64,000 nucleotides of DNA from NCBI GenBank assembly GCA_902491215.1, contig CABUGV010000003.1:62001-126000 (forward strand), written 5' to 3'. The notes under the pieces were generated by a model. The model was not told where the DNA came from and searched no databases. It worked only from the letters and a program-made list of their open reading frames with translations. Made by a program: the position numbers and the translations under genes. Positions 36,201 to 45,500 of the stretch are shown piece by piece (the first letter of the stretch is position 1; each line of letters begins with the position of its first letter). The DNA comes from 43-108 sp001915545 (GTDB lineage: Bacteria; Bacteroidota; Bacteroidia; Bacteroidales; Bacteroidaceae).

Positions 36201-36857
36201 GAAGTTGCATACGTAGGCACACACAGCCATTCGGAGCATGAAGACCGGGCATACGAGTTTACATATATGTTCAAGTATGGTTTTGACATACCTGAAGGTG
36301 TTGACGAAATTGTGCTTTCTGAAGACAAGAATGTGGTTGTGTTTGCAGTAACGGCTGTCAAGGAAAATCATTCTGTAGAACCGGCGTGCAATCTGTTCCG
36401 TACTAGCAACAGGACGGACGAAGCTGATGGTGTCAGACAGCGTGACAACATTCTGAAGGGAGCGAAGGTTATTTCAGTATCAGGAGAGGTCAATGCAGAT
36501 GAACGTGCCGTGAATCTCATTGACGGAAATATGGGTACTAAATGGTGCGACACGAATGGAGCACCGAATCATGTCGCTTTCGATATGGGAGATGCTAAAA
36601 CCTTCAGCGGATGGAAAATTGTGAATGCGGGTTCTGAAACAAACAACTATATCACGCGTACATGCCTTTTGCAGGTCCGCAACAGTTTGACAGAAGAGTG
36701 GAAAACGGTTGACATGATAGATGGCAACAAGAGCAATGAGGTTGAACGCGGAATCAAGCCTGTGAGCGCACGTTATGTTAGATTGTTTGTGACCGGACCT
36801 ACTCAGCTGATAGGTGAAGGAACGGCGCGTATATATGAGCTGGAACTTTACAAATAG
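33252..36857 (+). CDS. Secreted GH38 alpha-mannosidase with C-terminal F5/8C domain
   Basis: 1201 residues with a signal peptide ending near AYAQN (22). The GH38 catalytic domain begins with DAHLDTQW (36-43, zinc ligands) and has the nucleophile Asp151 in PDCFGFSY. The mannosidase middle and C-terminal domains run to about 1050. A discoidin-type F5/8C domain (about 1070-1201, NLIDGNMGTKWCD to YVRLFVTG) may bind glycans. It would remove alpha-mannose from host or yeast glycans in the periplasm or at the surface. No SusC/SusD or sugar regulator is adjacent. Confidence 0.93.
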   Translation: MQKGFLVLAVASCMTFSAAYAQNDSGKKMKAYMVADAHLDTQWNWDIQTTIKHYVRNTLTQNIYLLDNYPNYVFNFEGAVKYSWMKEYYPLQYEQMKKYVADGRWHLAGSGWDANETMVVSPESWLRNILLGQSFYRNEFGKESTDVFLPDCFGFSYFIPTLAKHCGLIGFSTQKLGWRNHAFYDGGKKYPFTVGLWQGIDGSRIMMAHGFNYVERYPDSDISKNEQLMRDISESPLNMVYRYYGTGDIGGSPNLASVRAVEKGLKGDGPIEIVSATSDQIYKDFLPFENHPELLVHDGELFMDVHGTGCYTSQAAMKLYNRQNEHLGDAAERASVVAEWLGQGEYPQRDLNESWKRVLAHQFHDDLTGTSIPRAYEFSWNDELLSLQRFSNCLTTAVGGVAGRMNTNVSGMPVVIHNTEAFPVSAVTSIVLPDMADSYKVTDADGKSVVSQVVTDSKGRRSLLVDASVPGTGFSVFSVKAGGKNKASVPVKTNVIENSVYKVTVDKIGNISSLIDKRCGKELVASGKSIGLVVFDDCRSESWPAWEILKHTVDKKPLDIKDNVSIEMVENGPLRKSMRITKSYGESKIVQYIRLYEGSTAERIDFYNEVEWRSMNALLKAQFPFGVCNENATYDIGLGCVERGNNRENSYEVNSHEWTDLTDASGDYGITVLNDSKYGWDKPDCNTIRLSLLYSPKAGGSYKYQERQDLGYHEFTYSIVGHKGQLDKSKAVRMSTVLNSPLRAFATTKHKGDLGCEFSFASSDNENVIVRALKKAEVGNEYVVRVYETGGEKEQTAGITFASNIVKAVEADGTEKELGPASFSGNRLNVDIKPFSVKTYRLVLDDNVSSKAVACRENMRSLELPYNKNCFSHNDFRAAGNFEGGNSYAAELLPEDGLTVDGVRFTFGEMDSNNGLACGGDTIKLPADGEYNKVYLLAASSAGDRQAKFSAGENVYTVDVPYYTGFIGQWGHDGHTQGYLKDAEVAYVGTHSHSEHEDRAYEFTYMFKYGFDIPEGVDEIVLSEDKNVVVFAVTAVKENHSVEPACNLFRTSNRTDEADGVRQRDNILKGAKVISVSGEVNADERAVNLIDGNMGTKWCDTNGAPNHVAFDMGDAKTFSGWKIVNAGSETNNYITRTCLLQVRNSLTEEWKTVDMIDGNKSNEVERGIKPVSARYVRLFVTGPTQLIGEGTARIYELELYK

Positions 36858-36891
36858 GAATATCTGAAAGATTGATGGAGTTTTATTGCTG

Positions 36892-36938
36892 ATAATGGCG
36901 GTTGTCTTGTTAAAACCAATCAAGACAACCGCCATTAT
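36892..36938. terminator. 18-bp terminator between the mannosidase and tamL
   Basis: A perfect stem, ATAATGGCGGTTGTCTTG (36892-36909) with its complement at 36921-36938, between convergent genes. Confidence 0.88.
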
Positions 36939-36971
36939 TGTGGATATGAAAGATATAGTTCATTCCATTCA

Positions 36972-39338
36972 TCAGAATGGCAGTCCGACGGCAAAATGCA
37001 GACTAAGATCTTTTGAAAAATCCGGGTTTGTAATCGGGTAGTGTGCACGGCCTTTATATGCAGGATCTATGGCTTTCATTCCGGCATCGAGACGCAGGAT
37101 GAAGAAATCGAGGTTGAGGCGCAGACCTATTCCGTAGCTTAGAGCAATCTGTTTGTAAAAGTCCTTGAAACGGAATGCTCCTCCAGGCTGATCTTCATAT
37201 TCGCGTATGGTCCAGATGTTGCCGGCATCGATGAAGAAGGCGCCGTTGAGCTTCCAGAACAGATAGGCACGGTATTCGAGATTTATGTCGAGTTTGATGT
37301 CTCCCGACTGGTTGATGAAGTTGATGTTCTTGTCGCCTCCAGAGTATGAACCAGGACCCAGCGAACGGACTGACCATCCGCGGACACTGTTGGCACCTCC
37401 GCTGAAGTATCTTTTCTCGAACGGCAGAATGTTGGAGTTTCCGTAAGGGTAGGCTATGCCGAAGCCGATGTGGAAGGCTACGGAATTGTTGCGGTCGATG
37501 CGTGTGCTCTTTGTGAAATCGAAATCACCTTTTACATACTGTGCATAGGCTATTCCGCAGAAAGTGTATTGTCCATCTGCATTCTTTTTTCCGTTGACCA
37601 TATTTGTGAGTCCGTAGAGCACATTTCCTGAGGTTTCAATGTTGGCACGTATGGTAATGGCGTTCTTGCCGTAGGTCGTCGTGTTGGAAGTGCCAAGCGA
37701 GTTGTAGGTGAAGGAATATCCCAGTTTGGTAATGAGCAGGTTCTCGTAGTTGTACTTCAATATGGCATTTGTCTTGCCTATGCTGTCGAGATATTCTTCC
37801 TTGAATGTCTTGGAAATCCACGGCATGTAGACGTAGTTTACTTCGAGAAGGTCGAACTTGTTCTGCATCTTCTGGTCGCGGCTGTTCCATCTGTATCTCC
37901 ATGCGGCAGTGAGCACCCTTCTGTTGAATTCAGGTCTGTTCTGCCAGTTGTACTGAAGCGAAATTTCTGATGATGCATTGAGCGAACGTCCGAACGATTT
38001 GCTGATGAAAGGGAAAAGGAAGTTTGGAAATGTCAGACGGCCTTCTACACCGAATTCAACGTAGCTGTTGCCGTCGTATCCCTCAAGTCCTGTGATGGCT
38101 TCGTATGCTCCGCGGAGCTTGAACATGAGAGTTTCTGAACCTTTAAAAAGATTCTTGTGCTGGAATGTGGCCGACGCAGCAGCTCCGAGGTCGCCGGCAG
38201 AGTTGGTGCCTTCGATTTCAAATTTGATAGATTTGGGTTTGCTGTGGTTCAGCACAATCGAACAATCCAGCGTGTCGCTGTTCTCTCTTTCGCGGAAGCG
38301 TATATTGGAGAATCGTATTGCCTGCAGTCGGGAGAAGTTGGACATGGTTTTCTGCATGTTTCTCTCGTTGTATACATCTCCAGAACTCATCATTGTGTTT
38401 GATGTGAGCAGGCTGGGGCGGAAATGCAGCTTATTCTGGTATATAATACGATTGTTCTCGTATGTTATTGTGTCTAATGGATTGAGGAAGTTTTCGACGT
38501 CAGAATAGTAATTTATGTCGCCTATGACATAGCGCTTGTGCATCTGCGGACGTGAATCTTCATCGGCCTTGTAGAGCTTTATGTGCATGGTGAGGTCGAC
38601 TTTTGTGCTTCCGCTGCATGTGTCGGCTGTGAATGTGATGTATTCTTTGTTGAAATTGTAGTATCCTCTGTCCTTCAGTATTTTTGTTATGCGGTTGCGC
38701 TCCTGGTCGAGCCTGTTTACATTGAAGACCATGCCGGGACGTATAAGTGAATTTTCTGTTTCTGTGGTTGCAAGAATTTGGGCAATCTCAGAGTCGTAGA
38801 TGTCTTTCTTGAGACTTCTGACAGAGTATCTGTCGCCTGGCTTGACACGATATTCTAGCACCATCTTTTTGCCTTTTATACGTTTTATCTGCTGTACGGA
38901 TGCGTGCATGTAGCCTTCGCTGGAAAGCATGTTTACGATGTTTCTCTTAGATTTTTCCGTGGCGGCGCTGTCGTATATGACTGGAGATTCGCCTAGCTTA
39001 CGTAAGAGTCGGCAGTTCCATTTGGTTGTGTCAGTTCCTGACAGACAATAGATTTTCAGCGGAACTTTTGCTCCGAACCATTTTGTGTTTGGCGTCTGTA
39101 CTATATAGTCTCTGAGTGAATAGTTTTTCAGTATTTTCTTATTGTCAGAACTAATCTTTATGTCTTTAAGAAAATATTCGTTATCGGGTACATATCTGCT
39201 GACAGAGCATGCACCGGCAAAAATTGCCGCAATGCATGCCATAATGATTCTTACGGCAGATTTGAAACATGATTTTTTTATGTTGACGAATTTCACAGTG
39301 TTTCTGTTCCTATTGTGTGTTATACTGCAAATTAGCAT
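36972..39338 (-). CDS. tamL: TamL-type BamA-family assembly lipoprotein
   Basis: 788 residues. The N-terminus has a hydrophobic segment ending in a lipobox (AGAC, Cys about 44) followed by SVSRYVPDNEYFLKDI, typical of the Bacteroidota TamA-like lipoprotein. POTRA-like repeats (about 55-340) and a C-terminal BamA-type barrel, with FSGGANSVRGWSVRSLGPG and a terminal HFAVGLPF, follow. It is predicted to help place proteins or lipids in the outer membrane. The true start is uncertain: the 33 residues before MACIAAIFAG may be partly untranslated. The next gene is divergent. Confidence 0.85.
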   Translation of the reverse strand: MLICSITHNRNRNTVKFVNIKKSCFKSAVRIIMACIAAIFAGACSVSRYVPDNEYFLKDIKISSDNKKILKNYSLRDYIVQTPNTKWFGAKVPLKIYCLSGTDTTKWNCRLLRKLGESPVIYDSAATEKSKRNIVNMLSSEGYMHASVQQIKRIKGKKMVLEYRVKPGDRYSVRSLKKDIYDSEIAQILATTETENSLIRPGMVFNVNRLDQERNRITKILKDRGYYNFNKEYITFTADTCSGSTKVDLTMHIKLYKADEDSRPQMHKRYVIGDINYYSDVENFLNPLDTITYENNRIIYQNKLHFRPSLLTSNTMMSSGDVYNERNMQKTMSNFSRLQAIRFSNIRFRERENSDTLDCSIVLNHSKPKSIKFEIEGTNSAGDLGAAASATFQHKNLFKGSETLMFKLRGAYEAITGLEGYDGNSYVEFGVEGRLTFPNFLFPFISKSFGRSLNASSEISLQYNWQNRPEFNRRVLTAAWRYRWNSRDQKMQNKFDLLEVNYVYMPWISKTFKEEYLDSIGKTNAILKYNYENLLITKLGYSFTYNSLGTSNTTTYGKNAITIRANIETSGNVLYGLTNMVNGKKNADGQYTFCGIAYAQYVKGDFDFTKSTRIDRNNSVAFHIGFGIAYPYGNSNILPFEKRYFSGGANSVRGWSVRSLGPGSYSGGDKNINFINQSGDIKLDINLEYRAYLFWKLNGAFFIDAGNIWTIREYEDQPGGAFRFKDFYKQIALSYGIGLRLNLDFFILRLDAGMKAIDPAYKGRAHYPITNPDFSKDLSLHFAVGLPF

Positions 39339-39494
39339 GTAAAGATACAGCCTTTTAGATAAACGGTCAATATTTTCACGGCAATAAGGGCGTTTTGTGA
39401 AAAAACATTTGTAGCTTTGCTTATATTATTGTAATCTGCATATCGCAAGTTACGATGTCGATATGTGATTTATTCCTATATTTTCAGATAAGAT

Positions 39495-40268
39495 ATGTTA
39501 AGCAAAAACAGAATAAAATTTATCCATTCGCTGGCCTTGAAAAAGAACCGCACATCTACAGGTCTGTTTGTAGCCGAAGGGCCTAAGCTGGTAGGCGATC
39601 TTTTGGGAACTTTCGAATGTGAATATATTGCCGCATCGCGAAGCTGGCTCGACTGTAATGCAAGATTTGTTAGAGACATTAAAGAATGTGATGAGGCAGA
39701 TGCAGAACAATTGCATAAAGTCAGTTTCTTGGAAACTCCTCAGGATGTTGTGGCTGTTTTCCGTCAGCCTGAATATGATTGCAACCCAGAGGAGTGTGTG
39801 AAACGTAATCTGTGTCTTGCACTTGATGATGTTCAGAATCCCGGCAATTTGGGTACTATCATACGACTGGCCGATTGGTTCGGCATAGAGGACGTGTTCT
39901 GCTCGTTGAAGACTGCGGATGTTTATAACCCTAAGACCGTGCAGGCTACGATGGGGGCTATGGCCAGAGTTAGGGTGCATTATGTTGATCTTTTCAGCCT
40001 GATAGATGCTTTGCCCAAGGATGTGCCGGTGTATGGAACCTTTCTTGATGGTAAATATATTTATGAAACAGAACTCAAGCAGAACGGTTTGATTGTAATG
40101 GGAAATGAGGGCAACGGTATATCTGATGGAATTGCGTCGCTGGTGACAGACAGGCTCTATATACCTAATTTCCCTCCTGGACGCAATACAAGCGAATCTC
40201 TGAATGTGGCAATCGCTACAGCTGTTGTTTGTTCTGAATTCCGACGTCGTCAGATGCCTTCACATTGA
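39495..40268 (+). CDS. SPOUT (TrmH/SpoU) RNA 2'-O-methyltransferase
   Basis: 257 residues. The N-terminal substrate-binding domain has RTSTGLFVAEGPKLVGDLL. The knotted SPOUT domain has the three SpoU motifs: LDDVQNPGNLGTIIR, VMGNEGNGIS, and IPNFPPGRNTSESLNVAIAT. It methylates a ribose in rRNA or tRNA using SAM; the site cannot be read from sequence. It is divergent from tamL, an arrangement I recall as common in Bacteroides. A small unknown gene follows after 16 bases. Confidence 0.92.
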   Translation: MLSKNRIKFIHSLALKKNRTSTGLFVAEGPKLVGDLLGTFECEYIAASRSWLDCNARFVRDIKECDEADAEQLHKVSFLETPQDVVAVFRQPEYDCNPEECVKRNLCLALDDVQNPGNLGTIIRLADWFGIEDVFCSLKTADVYNPKTVQATMGAMARVRVHYVDLFSLIDALPKDVPVYGTFLDGKYIYETELKQNGLIVMGNEGNGISDGIASLVTDRLYIPNFPPGRNTSESLNVAIATAVVCSEFRRRQMPSH

Positions 40269-40284
40269 AAATATATAGTTGTAT

Positions 40285-40623
40285 ATGAGAAGAGTGGCAT
40301 CTAGCAAGGTCTTTTTTTCGCGCAATGACGTAAAGACTAATCATGTTCTGGAAGTTTACGATGAGCATCTGATAAATCATTATGCTCTTGATTGTGAACT
40401 TGAAATGACTGAATGGTTGGGTGGGGTGATGATTGTAACGCATGTTGAAGATATTGATGCTGAAGGCATACGTACGGTCGATGATTTTTTTGATCGTCTG
40501 GAATCGGCTGAAAGCACCAGCGTCAGGCCGGTAGTATGGCACATATCGTGCTTGAACGTGAAAACCATGGAACTTTCTGAAAGATCTAAAATTACACGCG
40601 TGGTCAGCCATGAATATTATTGA
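40285..40623 (+). CDS. Small conserved-looking protein of unknown function
   Basis: 112 residues from ATG 40285; a TTG two codons earlier is less likely. There is no signal or membrane segment. The opening MRRVASSKVFFSRNDVKTN and the middle MTEWLGGVMIV look like those of small Bacteroidales proteins that I cannot name. It probably shares a transcript with the SPOUT methyltransferase and is followed by a terminator. Confidence 0.65.
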   Translation: MRRVASSKVFFSRNDVKTNHVLEVYDEHLINHYALDCELEMTEWLGGVMIVTHVEDIDAEGIRTVDDFFDRLESAESTSVRPVVWHISCLNVKTMELSERSKITRVVSHEYY

Positions 40624-40663
40624 TAAGTGACATCTTAGGTTTAAACAATAGATTTTTAGACAC

Positions 40664-40706
40664 AAAAAAGTGGCAATGTTCGTGATGCACGACAATGCCA
40701 CTTTTT
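40664..40706. terminator. Bidirectional terminator
   Basis: AAAAAAGTGGCAATGT (40664-40679) pairs with ACAATGCCACTTTTT (40692-40706) with one mismatch, between convergent genes. Confidence 0.85.
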
Positions 40707-40747
40707 CTTTAGTATAGGTTTGTGATTATACGTTTATGCCAATAATG

Positions 40748-41740
40748 TTATCTGCCATTTGCAGGTTGTCTTCTTCGTTGAAAATCTCTGTTCGGCCTTA
40801 CTTTCTGCGGTGCAGTTCTTATGTTGATTGTCTTTTCTCCTTGATTCTTCTTTCTGAGTTCTTCTGGCGACATATATTTGTCTTTTGAGTCCTCTATAGA
40901 ATCTTTTGCCAACTTGAACTCAAGTTTAGTGCTGTCTCCGAGAACTTTCGTAGTATCACTTGCTTCTGCTTGTGAGCTGCTGTGCATTCTGTAGAGGCTC
41001 ATGTTTGTTACAGCTGCAAAGTTGCGCGCATTCTTTTTGCCTGTATAATAGAAGAAGCCTGAAACGCTCTTGATGTCTTCGTCATCGACTGCATTGATTG
41101 TAAGTTTCTGTCTTCCACTGTAGTTGAACTGTCTTACTGAACTTATAATCTTATCGTTCTTGTATCTGACAGAAAGGCTTACTGTGAGGTAGCAATCGTG
41201 CATATCTGCATTTTCAGAGAACAGATTTATGTCTGTTATCATTACAAAGCTGTCGTGTCTGCGGAAGCTTGTATCAGCATTTATTATGTAGCTTTCTTTG
41301 TTGAAAAGAGGATTGTCTCTCAACAATATAATGTTCGAACCGTTCCAGATGTTGGCTGTATCTCCATTTTCACTGACCATCAAGGACATTTCGTTGCTTC
41401 CAGTCTGCATCTGCATCTCTTCGCATTCCTCATCCAGTCTGACTTTCAGATTGTCGTATATCTTTTTCAACTCTTCAGTGTTGCGAGTGTACCACACCAT
41501 TGAGGTATCGAAATCGGCTTTGCTTATTCCGTTGTTCTCGAAAACAGCATCCATGTATTCCTGTTCCATGTATTTCTGGTCTGATTCAAGCCTGGTGACC
41601 ATTGCTTGGGCAATATAATAGTCGTACAGCACTTTCTCCATTTTGGATCTTGACAGTACATGACTTGGTCTTGAATCGCATCCTGAGATTAAGATTGAAA
41701 GCACTGCTGCGATTATCTGGAACAAAAAAATCTTTCTCAT
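40748..41740 (-). CDS. DUF4296 lipoprotein
   Basis: 330 residues with a lipoprotein signal (SILISGC, Cys21). The DUF4296 region (about 24-115) has KMEKVLYDYYIAQAM and FDTSMVWYTRNTEELKKIYD. The remainder is a low-complexity, Ser/Lys/Arg-rich C-terminal half ending in a basic PNRDFQRRRQP. Function is unknown. It sits directly downstream of lspA, 30 bases apart, and as a lipoprotein would itself be an LspA substrate. Confidence 0.82.
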   Translation of the reverse strand: MRKIFLFQIIAAVLSILISGCDSRPSHVLSRSKMEKVLYDYYIAQAMVTRLESDQKYMEQEYMDAVFENNGISKADFDTSMVWYTRNTEELKKIYDNLKVRLDEECEEMQMQTGSNEMSLMVSENGDTANIWNGSNIILLRDNPLFNKESYIINADTSFRRHDSFVMITDINLFSENADMHDCYLTVSLSVRYKNDKIISSVRQFNYSGRQKLTINAVDDEDIKSVSGFFYYTGKKNARNFAAVTNMSLYRMHSSSQAEASDTTKVLGDSTKLEFKLAKDSIEDSKDKYMSPEELRKKNQGEKTINIRTAPQKVRPNRDFQRRRQPANGR

Positions 41741-41770
41741 TCTTTCAATGGTTTCTGATTGTTGTTAAGT

Positions 41771-42406
41771 TTATTTGTGGAACTCTTTCTTACCTATTTC
41801 GCTGACTTCCTTATGATAGAAAAGTATCAGTGCAATCATTCCGCAACTGATAGAGGCATCAGCAAAATTGAATATAGGACTGAAGAAAATGCAGTGTTCG
41901 CCTGCATAAGGCAACCAGCCGTAGTTCGGCATATCCCATTCTATGAGAGGAAAATAGAACATGTCAACCACACGCCCCATCATGAAACTCTCATACCCTT
42001 CACCGAATGGAACAAAGTCTGCAACCATAGGGTAGTCGGGCGAGTTGAAGATCAAACCATAGAAGAGACTGTCTATGATGTTGCCTGCCGCGCCGGCAAT
42101 AACAAGCGAAAGACATACAATGAATCCTGTTGATTGCAGGCCTTGTTTTATCTGCTTGTGCATGTACCATCCCATGAGGCCTACAAAAATTATTCTGAAT
42201 ATTGTAAGAAAACGCTTCTCAAACAGTTCCCAACCGAATGCCATTCCTTTGTTCTCCACAAAGAAGATGTAGAACCAGTCGGTTATTCTGATTCTCTCGC
42301 CGAGATACATGTTTGTCTTGACTTCTATCTTTATGATCTGGTCAATAATCAGGACCGCCGCTATTATGATTATGGCAAGCCATCCCTGTTTTTTTTCTAG
42401 CTTCAT
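41771..42406 (-). CDS. lspA: Lipoprotein signal peptidase (signal peptidase II)
   Basis: 211 residues, four membrane helices. The catalytic aspartates are in NIIDSLFYG and FNFADASIS, and the conserved N-motif is ENKGMAFGW. A roughly 35-residue insertion between the last two helices (VADFVPFGEGYESFMMGR and following) is usual for Bacteroidota. It cleaves prolipoprotein signals in the inner membrane. It lies downstream of ileS across a terminator. Confidence 0.95.
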   Translation of the reverse strand: MKLEKKQGWLAIIIIAAVLIIDQIIKIEVKTNMYLGERIRITDWFYIFFVENKGMAFGWELFEKRFLTIFRIIFVGLMGWYMHKQIKQGLQSTGFIVCLSLVIAGAAGNIIDSLFYGLIFNSPDYPMVADFVPFGEGYESFMMGRVVDMFYFPLIEWDMPNYGWLPYAGEHCIFFSPIFNFADASISCGMIALILFYHKEVSEIGKKEFHK

Positions 42407-42437
42407 CTACTGTAGTGTCTTGTTTGCATAAACAAAC

Positions 42438-42501
42438 AAGCCGACGAGCGGACAATATTCTGCTGTTTGGACTACATTGATAATTGTCTGTTCGTCGGCT
42501 T
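42438..42501 (-). terminator. Hairpin between ileS and lspA
   Basis: AAGCCGACGAGCGGACAAT (42438-42456) pairs with 42483-42501 with two mismatches. It separates ileS from lspA, so lspA probably has its own promoter or depends on read-through. Confidence 0.78.
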
Positions 42502-42530
42502 ATCTGAACATTTGTTTCTATATGTTTCCG

Positions 42531-45500
42531 TTATGCTTTTTCAATCTTGATGTTGGCCTTGAAGTCCTCGAAATCAACTTCAGTACCTTCAACATTGTCG
42601 CAAACGTTAAGTTCGTTGGCGAGAACCTGAACGCAAATGTATTCCTTATAACCGTTGATGGCTTCTGAGAGTGCCGGAACATTAGAAATCTCAACCTTGA
42701 TGCGGTCGGTGATTTCAAGTCCGCTGTCTTTACGTATAGCCTGTATTCTCTTGACGATTTCACGTGCGAAACCTTCGTTCTTGAGTTCGTCCGTGATTTC
42801 AATGTCGAGAGCAACGGTGAGAGTTCCTTCATTTGCTACAGTCCATCCTGGTATGTCCTCGCTGATGATGTCAACGTCTGAAGCTTCAACAGTAACTTCC
42901 TGTCCGCCTGCAATCAGATTTATAGACTGATTCTTTTCCAGTTCTGCAATCTGTGCCTGCTCCATAGCAGCAACCGCATCGGCAACGGCCTTCATCATCT
43001 TTCCGAACTTCTTGCCCATAACTCTGAAGTTGCACTTCACCTTCTTTACGAGCATGCCTTCGCCTTCAACGAACTTCAGTTCCTTAACATTGACTTCGTC
43101 CAGGATAAGCTGTTTCATCGATTCGATGCGCTCTTTCTGAACATTGTCTGTGTAAGGTATTGATATGCACTGCAGTGGCTGACGTACGATTATTTTCTCC
43201 TTTTTACGGAGCGACAATACCATTGATGTAATCTGCTGAGCAAGTGTCATTCTCTGTTCGAGTTCCTTGTCACAGAGTTCTTCCTTGAATTCTGGGAATC
43301 TGGAGAGATGTACAGACTTGACATTGTCTCTTCCTGTTGTATTGATGAGGTCCATGTACAGACGGTCTGCGTAGAACGGAGCTATAGGAGCGATAAGCTT
43401 TGCAACTGTTTCCAAACAAGTGTAGAGTGTCTGGTATGCTGAAATCTTATCTTTAGACATGCTGCTTACCCAGAAACGTTTGCGGTTGAGTCGTACGTAC
43501 CAGTTGCTCATGTTGTCTATTACGAAAGTCTGAATCAGACGTCCAGCCTTTGTAGGCTCGTATTCTTCGAAGCTTTCGTTGACGTTCTTCACGAGTGTGT
43601 TGAGTTCAGAAAGAATCCATCTGTCGATTTCCGGACGTTCGTTGATTGGTACGTCTGGTTCACTGTATGTGAATCCGTCGACATTTGCATACATTGTGAA
43701 GAATGAGTATGTCTGGAACAGTTTTCCGAAGAAAGTACGGCTTACATCTGCAACTCCAGCTTCATCGAAACGAAGGTCATCCCATGGCTGTGAGTTTGTT
43801 ATCATGTACCAGCGTACTCCGTCAGAACCGAATTTCTCGATTGCTCCGAACGGATCGACTGCATTTCCAAGTCTCTTGGACATCTTCATTCCGTTCTTGT
43901 CGAGTACAAGTCCGTTTGAAATTACAGCCTTGTAAGCTACACTGTCGAACACCATTGTAGATATTGCATGCAGTGTGAAGAACCATCCGCGTGTCTGATC
44001 GACGCCTTCTGCGATGAAGTCGGCAGGGTAGACCTTCTTTTCATCGAAAGCCTTCTTGTTTTCGAACGGATAGTGAATCTGTGCGTAAGGCATTGCACCA
44101 GAGTCGAACCACACGTCAATAAGGTCGGTTTCTCTCTGAAGAACGTTTCCTGTTGCAGAAACAAGTTTGATATTGTCCACGTAAGGGCGGTGCAAGTCAA
44201 TCTTGTCGTAGTTTTCCTGACTGTAATCTCCTGGGACGAATCCTTTGTCCTTGAGAGGGTTAGATTCCATTACGCCAGCAGCAACAGCTTTTTCTATTTC
44301 GTTGTACAGCTCTTCCACGCTGCCTATGCAGATTTCTTCTCTTGTTTCCTTGTTTCTCCATATTGGAAGCGGTGTTCCCCAGTAGCGGCTTCGGCTGAGG
44401 TTCCAGTCGTTGAGGTTTTCAAGCCACTTTCCGAAACGTCCAGTTCCAGTTGATTCCGGTTTCCAGTTGATGGTCTTGTTGAGTTCCACCATTCTGTCCT
44501 TGCAAGCTGTAGAACGAATGAACCAGCTGTCCAATGGATAATAGAGCACAGGCTTGTCTGTACGCCAGCAATGAGGATAGTTGTGCACATGCTTCTCTAT
44601 CTTGTATGCTTCACCGGCCATCTTCATCTCCATGCAGATTACGATGTTCAGATCTTCAGCCTTTTGTGCTTCCTTCTCATCGTATTTTCCATCCTTGTTG
44701 AACTTAGGATCGTATGCGTTCTTTACGTAATCGCCTTCGTGCTTCTTGTAAGCTTCTACATTGACGCATGACTTTACGAAATTGTCATCGCAGTCGCTCA
44801 GCAAGTAATATTTTCCTGAAAGGTCAACCATTGGTCTGGTCTCACCGCTCTTGTTTATCATGAACAATGACGGTATCTCAGATGCTTTGGCAACTTTTGC
44901 GTCGTCTGCACCGAATGTAGGTGCAATATGTACGATACCAGTACCATCCTCTGTGGTCACATAGTCTCCAGGTATTACTCTGAATGCCTTGCTTTCAAGT
45001 GAGGCAAAAGTGTCGTGTCCGCAAGTGAAGCACTTGTCAGTATTCTCTTCTGCAAATTTCTTTACGAATGCGGCAGCATTGTCGTCCACTTTCTCGAGCG
45101 GTTTTACCCAAGGCATGAGCTGTTCGTAGTGCATGCCCACGAGGTCTGTACCTACATATTCGCCTACAATCTTGTAAGGTATAACTTTTTCGCCGTGCTT
45201 GTATGCATCAAGCGGCATGTTTTCGCCTTCCGGATTGAGGTAAGCCGATAGTCTCGACTTTGCCATAACAGCAGTGATAGGGCTGTCGTTGTACGGGTTG
45301 TAAGTCTGTACAGCCACATAGTCAATCTTCGGACCAACGCAGAGAGCTGTATTTGAAGGAAGTGTCCATGGGGTAGTGGTCCATGCCAGGAAGCAAGGAG
45401 TTCCCCACTGAGCCATTTCCGGTTTTGGATCAATAATCTTGAATTGTGCTGTTACCGTAGTGTCCTTGACATCTCGGTAGCATCCAGGCTGGTTGAGCTC

